Source: DAOUBP01 sp034432655
Lineage (GTDB): Bacteria > Chloroflexota > Anaerolineae > CG2-30-64-16
Reading direction: 5' to 3'
NCBI GenBank assembly: GCA_034432655.1
Contig: DAOUBP010000115.1
Location: 1 to 45,588 of the forward strand
Length of the DNA stretch: 45,588 nt
Shown in pieces: positions 24,733-33,000 of the stretch. Each line of letters starts with the position of its first letter. Positions within the stretch are counted from its first letter, which is position 1. A program made the translations under genes and the position numbers. A model generated the notes under the pieces. The model did not search any database. It had not been told where the DNA came from and saw only the letters and a list, made by a program, of their open reading frames with translations.

Positions 24733-25512
24733 CTAACCCGATGCAGCCGACTGCGCTGTCGGCCTGGCCCACGCCATGATCGCCCAGGGTGCCATCACGA
24801 AGAAGCCGATCAGCGCCAGGTCGGCTGCGTCATGCCGCAGGCTGGCGGCAATCATCCCTAGCGCGGTTACGCCGTAGGCTGCCACCGCCTGCCGGTCAAA
24901 GCCCGGGTCGGGCAGCGCGTCTCTCCTGCCGCGCACCAGCAGATACAGGACAAAAGTGGTGAAGACGGTCAGCCACCAGCCCCAGAAGTTCTGCAGCGGG
25001 ATGCCGAAGTACGCGCCAGCAGCCTCCCACACCCAGTGCCCACCGGCTACCATCAAGGGATCCATGACCACGTCCCAGGCGGTCATCACCAGCCCGCCGA
25101 CCGCGGCTACAACCAGGAGCCGCCACACCCGGTTGCCGGGGGCCTCCTGGTTGTCTGGCCCGATCAGTCGTTCCGCAATGACGAAGGCCGGGTAGCTCAT
25201 CATGAACCAGGCCAGCGGGATCAAGTACGGCACCAGGCCCAGGAACTTGGGGCCCAGCTTATCAGTGTAATAATACGGGCCATATACCCAGCCCGTGGCC
25301 ACGCCGACGCTCTCGAACAGCAGGCTGACCCCGAAGACCAGCAGCAGCAGGCGCAGGGCGCCCCGCCAGCCTTCGCGCTGCCCCGCGTGCAACAGAGCGA
25401 AGGCGGAGCCGACCAGCGGCGCGAGCTGGACCAGCGGCCGGCCGAAGGCGGAATAGACTGTCAGCAGGGCGTAGAGAACCAGCAGGGCCAGGGTGATGCG
25501 TCGCAAAGTCAT
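24733..25512 (-). CDS. CruF-like carotenoid hydratase family membrane protein
   Basis: 259 aa from ATG 25512 (an in-frame TTG at 25527 is an alternative; neither has a good ribosome site). About seven to eight helices. The conserved core TGWVYGPYYYTDKLGPKFLG, then VPYLIPLAWFMMSYPAF, MTAWDVVMDPLMV and WEAAGAYFGIPLQNFWGWW match the CruF/bisanhydrobacterioruberin-hydratase family (PF04240). These add water to the psi ends of carotenoids such as gamma-carotene or bisanhydrobacterioruberin. No other carotenoid gene is adjacent. It lies alone between degraded sequence and a transposase relic. Confidence 0.85.
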   Translation of the reverse strand: MTLRRITLALLVLYALLTVYSAFGRPLVQLAPLVGSAFALLHAGQREGWRGALRLLLLVFGVSLLFESVGVATGWVYGPYYYTDKLGPKFLGLVPYLIPLAWFMMSYPAFVIAERLIGPDNQEAPGNRVWRLLVVAAVGGLVMTAWDVVMDPLMVAGGHWVWEAAGAYFGIPLQNFWGWWLTVFTTFVLYLLVRGRRDALPDPGFDRQAVAAYGVTALGMIAASLRHDAADLALIGFFVMAPWAIMAWARPTAQSAASG

Positions 25513-25599
25513 ACCTTTTTTGCGCAAACAGCGACGGTTTCTATTTTAGAACGCCCACAGGTGGGCTGACAATACAAACAGGCGACATTTCTAATCGTC

Positions 25600-26040
25600 T
25601 GTAGCCCCCACCAGGAGGCGCTATTGGCCGATCGGGTGTCTCCTGCAGAAACTGCTTTTGACTTACCATCTGAAGGAATAGCCCCATGGACATCAGAATT
25701 GGCTTTACCGAAGCCTGGCTGACCAATCCGGCTTGTCGCGGACCTTGGATGCGCTAACTCTAAAGAACATTGACGAGTTGCGCACCAGTCTTGGGCCCAT
25801 CTGGCAGCCGCTCAGTCGGGTGCGTACACGCGACTGGCGGCGCTACCTGTGGCTGGACTTTGATTTGTCGGGTCTCTCCTGCGAGCCGCAGGCTGAAGCC
25901 AGCCAAGAAGGCTACTTTGCCGGTAAAAAAACGCCCGTGGTCGGCAGTTAGCCCGTGTGAGAGCGATTCAGGAGGCCGAAACCATCTGGTCAGCGGTCTA
26001 TCCTGGCAACTATCATACCGTGCACTGCCTGCAGCCCGCG
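25600..26040 (+). mobile_element. Transposase remnant (DDE type), multiply disrupted
   Basis: Protein-level pieces of one DDE transposase appear in order but in different frames. LLLTYHLKE is followed by a TAG (25679-25681); then HQNWLYRSLADQSGLSRTLD to LWLDFDLSGLSCEPQAEASQ and EGYFAGKKTPVVGS (stop 25951); then, frame-shifted, AIQEAETIWSAVYPGNYHTV and HCLQPAV. LDFDLSGL..EA..GYFAGKK and YPGN..TV..LQP are typical catalytic-core text of IS1380/IS4-like elements. N- and C-terminal parts are gone; terminal repeats were not found. Confidence 0.7.
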
Positions 26041-26628
26041 GTCGAACTTGGAGCGGGGCTCTGGCGCCAGGCCCCAGGCCAGCGCCAGCTCAGCTACAAC
26101 CGCAGCCAGGTCAGCTTCCGTGCCTTCGGGGGCCAGCCCGGCCTCGAGCTCATAGTAGCTTATCGGCCGCCAGCCGACCCCGACCTGAACCGCATCCAGG
26201 CTCAGTTCTGCCACACGCCGGTCGCCATCCAGGAGCGAGGAGCGCGTGCGGGCTTGCGCCAGATCGAAAAGGGCCTGCAACGACTCGCCCGAAGCGAGCT
26301 CCAGCGCCAGGTCACGCGCCGGGCAATCAGGCCACGCCGACGGGTCGGGATTCCAGGCCCCCAGCCTGACTCCGCGCTTGTCGCGGCGGTGGATCGGGCC
26401 GCTGGCGCCGCCTGTCCCCTTCAAGGTCACCAGCAGTGCATCCCCTTCCCTGCGCAGGCGGCACGCATAGCCGGCCTTCAGCAAGAGGCGGTTTGGCGTG
26501 TCGAAATAGCGGTCGGCGACCTGGGCGGTGCCCGCTGGCGACAGGGTGAAACTCGCCAGCCTGCGAAGTCGCGCCCACCAGGGGAAGGTGAGACGATTGG
26601 GAACGCTGAACTTCGCTTCGATCTCCAT
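25990..26628 (-). CDS. CYTH domain protein, C-terminus truncated
   Basis: 212 aa from ATG 26628 (GAAGGAG 5 nt upstream). Begins MEIEAKFSVP, the E-x-E-x-K motif of the CYTH/triphosphate tunnel family, followed by YFDTPNRLLLKAGYACRLRR, LLVTLKG, ELE and Lys/Arg-rich tunnel strands, ending EPRSKFDRGL. In longer homologues this point leads into a CHAD domain. Here the frame crosses into the transposase relic and its last ~15 residues are antisense to that relic. So the gene is likely a truncated CYTH-CHAD or a CYTH with an altered tail. CYTH proteins hydrolyse triphosphates or bind polyphosphate. Confidence 0.82.
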   Translation of the reverse strand: MEIEAKFSVPNRLTFPWWARLRRLASFTLSPAGTAQVADRYFDTPNRLLLKAGYACRLRREGDALLVTLKGTGGASGPIHRRDKRGVRLGAWNPDPSAWPDCPARDLALELASGESLQALFDLAQARTRSSLLDGDRRVAELSLDAVQVGVGWRPISYYELEAGLAPEGTEADLAAVVAELALAWGLAPEPRSKFDRGLQAVHGMIVARIDR

Positions 26629-26749
26629 CCAGGCTCCTTCAGTACGGGGCAAGGGAGGCGTCAGAGCTGCCATAAGTATAGCATCAAATCGGAAACGACG
26701 CCAAGCACGAGAGGAAGCGCAAGATTGGAGGGCGGGACTGGCGGCCGCG

Positions 26750-26778
26750 TAACGCTTGGTTAACGGTAATGAGATAAA
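26750..26778 (+). promoter_or_regulatory. Putative SARP operator/promoter of the STAND operon
   Basis: Heptamers TAACGCT (26750-26756) and TAACGGT (26761-26767) are separated by 4 bp, an 11-bp period. A -10-like GATAAA follows at 26773-26778. This is the layout of SARP-activated promoters, where the repeat replaces the -35. The 16-bp core differs at one base from the element at 44127-44142. It lies 91 bp upstream of the lipoprotein ATG. Confidence 0.6.
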
Positions 26779-26868
26779 ACCCCAGCAGTGTTTGGAGCAC
26801 ACCACAGACGCTACGACAACGGCCCAGAAGCAGATCCTGGACCGATCCCACTCAGAGGAGGACAACTC

Positions 26869-27018
26869 ATGTACCGCTCTCGTCTAGCTGCGTTTATCCT
26901 GTTCCTTGTGGCCTTCCAACTGATGGTTGGCTGCACCGGAATCGCCCCTGATCTTCCGCCCCTGCTCTCGAATGCAGCCGAGTTGATTGACCGCATGTTG
27001 CCCTCGTGGGGCCGATAG
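26869..27018 (+). CDS. 49-aa lipoprotein, leader gene of the STAND operon
   Basis: MYRSR start, hydrophobic helix and lipobox LMVGC, then only about 28 mature residues ending in a short amphipathic helix (NAAELIDRMLPSW). GAGGAGG lies 7 nt before ATG 26869, a strong translation signal. Its stop is 12 nt before the giant STAND gene, so the two are co-transcribed. Such a tiny lipoprotein next to a membrane-spanning sensor could be its outer-face partner or lock; that is inference. No family recognised. Confidence 0.72.
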   Translation: MYRSRLAAFILFLVAFQLMVGCTGIAPDLPPLLSNAAELIDRMLPSWGR

Positions 27019-27030
27019 GCCAGGTGCAGA

Positions 27031-30000
27031 ATGAAATCAGCCATCGTCTCCTGCGCCAAAACGATCTGTGGCGCCACCGGCTCCGTCCTGGCCGGACACA
27101 CCGGTCAACTGGTGGGAACGCTCCTGGGGCCAGTGTTGGCCTCCGTCCTGCCCTTCGGGTCGGGGCTGGCGGTCGCCGTGCTGGCGCGGCTGGCGACAGA
27201 CGCGGTCGAACATGCAAGCACAGGCGTCACGGCCCGGCTCACGCCGCCCGAGAAGCAGCGCATCAACCACGACCTGCAAGGCGCGTTCCGCGACGCGTTG
27301 CGGGAGGCGTTGTACGACCTGGGGGGGGCGTGCTGCTTCCCCCAGGCTTGGCGGGGCGGTCGCGACGTGCCGGCCGAGCTGATCTTCCTCCAAACGCCCG
27401 CCATGAACGCGCTGCAGCAGCAGGGGGACCCGCTGGCGCAGCAGGTTTGCGGTTGCTTCCGGGATTTGGTCGCCGCCCTGGATGCCGGCCGGCTCCTGCC
27501 GCTGGATCCCGGCGCCGAACAGCCGGCAGCCGATGTGCGGCGCTATCTGGACGCGGAGACGCCAGCCGAGCTCGCGGCCGCGTTCCATGCGCAGGTGATG
27601 CAGCCTGCCCTGGCCGGACACGAGACGCTCTTGTGTGAGGTGCCTGAGCTGGAGTCGCATCTGCGTCGGCACCTCCTCGACCGCACGCTCGTCCACTTGG
27701 GCGAGGCGCTCAAGCGGCGGCCCGAGGCCTGGCGCGCGTTCAACCGGCTGATGTTGGAGAACCTGCGGGGCCAGGTGCGGGATCTGGGCAGCGGCCAGGA
27801 TGAAATCCTGGCGCGGCTGGACGCCCTGTTGGCCCGGCCCGAAACGGAAGGCGTGGCAGGCTGGGCCGATGGCATGGCCGATCTCCTGGCGGCCACAGGG
27901 CAGATCGAGAAACGGCTGGATGAAGGCTTCGAGTCCGTTACGCAACGCGTGGTGGCCCAGCATCGGGAGGTGGTCACCCGCCTCGACGGCCTGCTGGTCG
28001 TCACGGTGCGCATCGAGACCAAAGTGGATCGCGTGCTGCGTATCCTGGAAGACGGCCATTACATCATCGAAGGCAAGGCCGCGGTGCCCACCGACCTGCC
28101 GCCGGAGCCTGGCGAGCCGCCGTACAAAGGGCTGCAATACTTCGACGAACGCGACTCGGATCTCTTCTTCGGCCGCGAGTTGTTGACCGCCCGCCTGGCC
28201 GGGCATCTGCGCCAGCACAACTTCCTGGCGGTGGTCGTGGGCGCCTCGGGCAGCGGCAAATCCTCGGTTGTGCGTGCCGGCCTGATCCCTGCGCTGCGTC
28301 GCGGTGAGACGCTGGCCGATGGCACCCTGCCGCCCGCTGGCAGCGCTGTCTGGCCCATCCACATCCTCACGCCCACCGCCCACCCGCTGGATGCGCTGGC
28401 AGCCAGCCTCACCCGAGATGTGGAGTCGGTCACTGCTGCCGCCACCCTGGCCGCCGATCTAAAGGCCGATCCAAGAAGTCTGGGGCTGTACGTGCGCCGC
28501 CTGCTGACATCCCCACGCGCAGGGGAGCGGAGCGACCGGCTGCTGCTGGTAGTGGACCAGTTCGAGGAGCTGTTCACCCTTTGCGCCGACCCGGAGGAGC
28601 GCAAGGCGTTCGTGGACTGCCTGCTGAACGCCGTGGGCTGCGATGGGGTATCCCCCGAAGAGGGCAGCGGCCCCTCGCGGCAGAACGTGGCGTTGCGGCC
28701 CGATTGCCCGACCACGGTGGTGATCACCCTGCGCGCCGACTTCTACCATCACTGCGGCCAGTACGCCAGCCTGCGCGAGGCGCTGGAGCAGAGCCAGGCC
28801 TACATCGGGCCGATGGACCAGGAGGAGCTACGCCGCGCCATCGAGGAGCCGGCGCGGCTGGGCCGGTGGGAGTTCGAGCGCGGCCTGGTGGACCTGATGC
28901 TGCGGGATGTGGGGGATGAGCCGGGCGCGCTGCCGTTGCTGTCCCATGCGCTGCTCGAAACGTGGAAGCACCGCCGCGGGCGGGTGATGACCCTGGAGAG
29001 CTATGCTGAGGCCGGTGGCGTGCGCGGGGCCATCGCCAAGACCGCCGATGCCGTGTACCTGGGCCTGATGCCGGATGAACAGGCCATCGCGCGGAACATC
29101 TTCCTGCGGCTGACCGAGCTGGGTGAGGGCACCCAGGATACCCGCCGCCGGGTCGGGCTGGCCGAGCTGATCCCTGCGGCCGAGCAGGCGTGGGCGGTCA
29201 GCCGGGTCCTGAAGACCCTGACCGACGCCCGGCTGGTCACCACCGACAAGGATGTTGTATCCGGTGTGCAGACGGTCGAGGTGGCGCACGAGGCGCTGAT
29301 CCGGGCGTGGCCGCGGCTGCGCGGCTGGCTGGCCGAGGACCGGGCCGGGCTGCGCGTGCATCGCGCACTGACTGAGGCCGCCCTGGCGTGGCAGAAGCTG
29401 GACCGGGAGCCCGGCTCACTCCTGCGCGGGGCGCGGCTAGCCGAGGCCGGCGAGTACGCCGAGAAACATGGCGACACACTGAACCCGTTGGAACGCGAGT
29501 TCCTGGCCGCCTCCCAAGAAGCGGTGGCAGCCGAGGCGGCGGAACGCGAGGCGCAACGGCAGCGCGAGCTGGCCGCCGCGCAGCAGCTGGCCGAGGAGCA
29601 GAGGCAGCGCGCTGAGGCGGAGCGAGGAAAAGCTGAGGCGCAACGCAAACGTGCCGAAGAACAAAGCCGTGCCGCGCGACGCTTGCGTCAACGTGCTGCG
29701 CTTCTGGCGGGCGCTCTGCTCGTGGCTGCAATCTTCTTGGGCGCCGCAATCATTGCCAATGCTCAGGCACGACACCAGGCCCTGCTTACCTTATCGCGAC
29801 AGCTAGCAGCCCAGGCCACTAACCACATCAGCGACCTGGATCTGGCCCTATTGTTGAGCATGGAGGCCAACCGTTTGAGCGACGCGCCGGAAGTGCGGGG
29901 CAATCTACTGAGCGCACTGGAAAGTAGCCCTCACTTGCTCACTTTCCTGCATGGTCACAAAGGTTGGGTGTGGAACGCAGTCTTTAGCCCTGATGGCCGG

Positions 30001-33000
30001 ACGCTGGCCTCGGCGAGCGATGATGGCACGATTATCTTGTGGGATGTGGCGCAGCGCGTCCAGGTCGGTCAGTTGGTGGCTGGTGATGAGCATACACCTG
30101 TCGTTAGTGTTGCATTCAGCCCCGATGGGCACACACTGGCCTCTGGCAGCGACAATGGCACGATCAGGCTTTGGGATCTGGCGACGCTTCGGGTACGTGG
30201 GCAGCCTTGGTTTGGACACGATGACCGGGTGTCAAGCCTGATGTTCAGTCCCGACGGTCTTCTGTTGGCTTCGGGCGGCCGTGACCGACAGCTCCTACTA
30301 TGGGATGTGGCCTCTGGCCAGGCGTCCCCGCTGGTTGGCCGGGGAGCGCAGGCGATGATTCGCAAAGTGGCATTCAGCCCCGACGGCCGGCTGCTGGCGG
30401 TTGCTGCGGAGGATGGTACGATCGCCTTGTGGGATGTGCAAACACGCCAACGCCGGGAACAGCCTTGGCGTGGGTATACGGCAGGAACCAGCAACGGCGC
30501 CATCGCCGGCCTGGCCTTCAGCCCAGACGGCAGCACCCTGGCTTCGGGCAGCTGGGACGGCTTGATCCTGCTGTGGGACGTGACCACAGGTCAATTGCGT
30601 GGAAGGGAACTTCGTCATGAGTCTGGAGCGCCCATTTCCGGTTTGGCTTTCAGCCCGGATGGACAGACGCTGGCATCCGGTTGTGTTGACAGCACCATCA
30701 TGCTCTGGGATCCGGTGACCGGCCAAGCCGTCGGTCAGCCTCTTACCGGCCACCACGGTTGGGTCAACAGCGTGGCATTCAGCCCGGATGGACAGACGTT
30801 GGCTTCGGCCAGTGCAGATCACACAGTGATCCTCTGGTCAGCAGGCTCACCGCGCAGCCAGCGGTCGCTCCCGGGTCAAACAGCGCCTGTGTTCCGAATC
30901 GCGTTTAGCCCAGACGGCAAAACCTTGGCTTCAGCAGGAACAGACAAAGATATTGTGCTTTGGGACGTTGCGACCGGCCTGCCGTATGGCCAACCCTTTA
31001 TCAGTTACGTGAAAGACTCCTCAGCGGATGACGTGACTGGCATCGCGTTCAGCCCGGATGGCCGCAGACTGGCGACCAGTAGCTTCGGTTCCGTTGTCTT
31101 GTGGGATATGGCAAATCACCGCATTGTCGGCTCGCCTTTGCGCTGGCAAGGCTGGGTGGCTACAGCTACCTTCAGCCCTGATAGTTCTCAGCTGGCCGCA
31201 GGGGGGGAGGATGGCAACGTGATCCTTTGGGATCTGGCTGCAGACACCGAACCAGCAGCCCGATTACTTCAGGGACGTCCCGCAGTAATCTACGGTTTGG
31301 CTTTGAGTCCTGACGGCCGGACGCTGGCTTTGGGCACGGCAGCCAGTACGGTAGTTCTGTGGGATATTGTTACCGGGGAACAGCTAGGCGCCTTGCCAGG
31401 ACATCAAGGCAATGTGAATGCCGTGGCGTTCAGTCCCAACGGTGCACTCCTGGCCTCAGGGGACGAAAACGGCCTGGTTCTTCTTTGGAATACCGCAGCG
31501 CAGACCATAGTTGGTCGGCTCGAAGGGCATTCCGGTTTTGTGAACGGGCTGGCCTTCAGCCCTGATGGTCTTACTCTGGCCTCGGGTAGCAGTGATCAAA
31601 CCGTTATCTTGTGGGATGTGGCAACTCGACGCCCGCGCTTCTCGGCGCTTACGGGTCATAAGGCCGAAGTTGCGAGTGTGGCCTTCAGCCCAGATGGAAA
31701 GATCTTGGCCTCTTGCGGTCTCGATAAACAGCTCATCCTGTGGGATGCCCACACTGGCCGGCCTTTGGGAAAGCCGCTGATCGGCCATGGTGAAGGGCTG
31801 CTACGCATGGCGTTTAGTCCTGATGGTCAGACCCTGGCTACAACTAGCCTGGACTCGACGATTGTCTTGTGGCATTTGGCCAGTGGCCAGCCGCGTGACG
31901 ACCCGCTGCGGGGTCACACGGCGTCTGTTATGACGGTTGCTTATAGCCCGGATGGCAAGGTTGTCGCTTCAGGCGATCAAGATGGCCGGATCATTCTGTG
32001 GGATGCAAGCAACGGACAGATTATCGGCAAGCCGCTGGTCAGCAACAGAGGCCAGGTTAACGGCATTGCTTTTACACCTGATGGGCAATACTTTGTTACC
32101 GGGAGCTCGGACGGCAGCGCCGTTATCTGGGATCTCCGTGCTCGCCAGCCGATCGCCAGGCCACTGATCAGTTACTACAGCCACCGAAAGATGGTCAGCA
32201 GTCTGGTCTACAGCCCCGACGGAAAGATATTGGCTTCGGGAAGCGCGGACGGAACGGTCATCCTTTGGGATGCGAGGGCTGGCAAGATGCTGGGCGAGCC
32301 ACTCATGGACAATCAGCAGGGTATCCTACGTCTGGCTTTCAACCCAAACGGCAAAGTGCTGGCTGCGGGAGACTCGGCAGGCACAGTGACCTTGTGGGAC
32401 ATTGCTGCCCGCGAACAGACAGACCGCATTGAAACTGATAGCGAAAGTTATTCAGATGCAATAGCTTTTAGCCCAGATGGCAAACTGTTCGCCCTGGCCG
32501 GGTGTGAACACTACTCGGAGACAACGCAATACTGCGACCGGGGGCAAATTCGCCTGTGGGATCTTGCAGGGCACAAACAAATAGGCGCCCTGGTCGGCCA
32601 CACCGCGATGGTGACCGGTGTAGCTTTCAGCCCAGATAGCAAAACATTGGCCTCCAGCGGTTGGGATGGCAAGACGATCCTCTGGGACCTGGCCACCCAA
32701 CAGCCACGTCACCCACCCATGGCGCTGTACCGCGGTGACGTGTTCGAGCTGGCTTTCAGCCCTGTTCAGTCTATCCTGGCAACAGCCGGAGAGGATCCGG
32801 CGATCACCCTCTGGGATGCGGAAACTCGTCGGGCTATCGGACATCCTTTAGAGGGTCACACCTATCTCGTGGCGAGTATCGCCTTCAGCCATGCTGGGAA
32901 TTTACTGGCTTCCGGCAGCGCAGATAAGACGGTCAGGATTTGGGACGTCGCAACGCAGTTGCCCGTCAGCCAGCCGTTTCTTGGCCATTCATCCTTCGTA

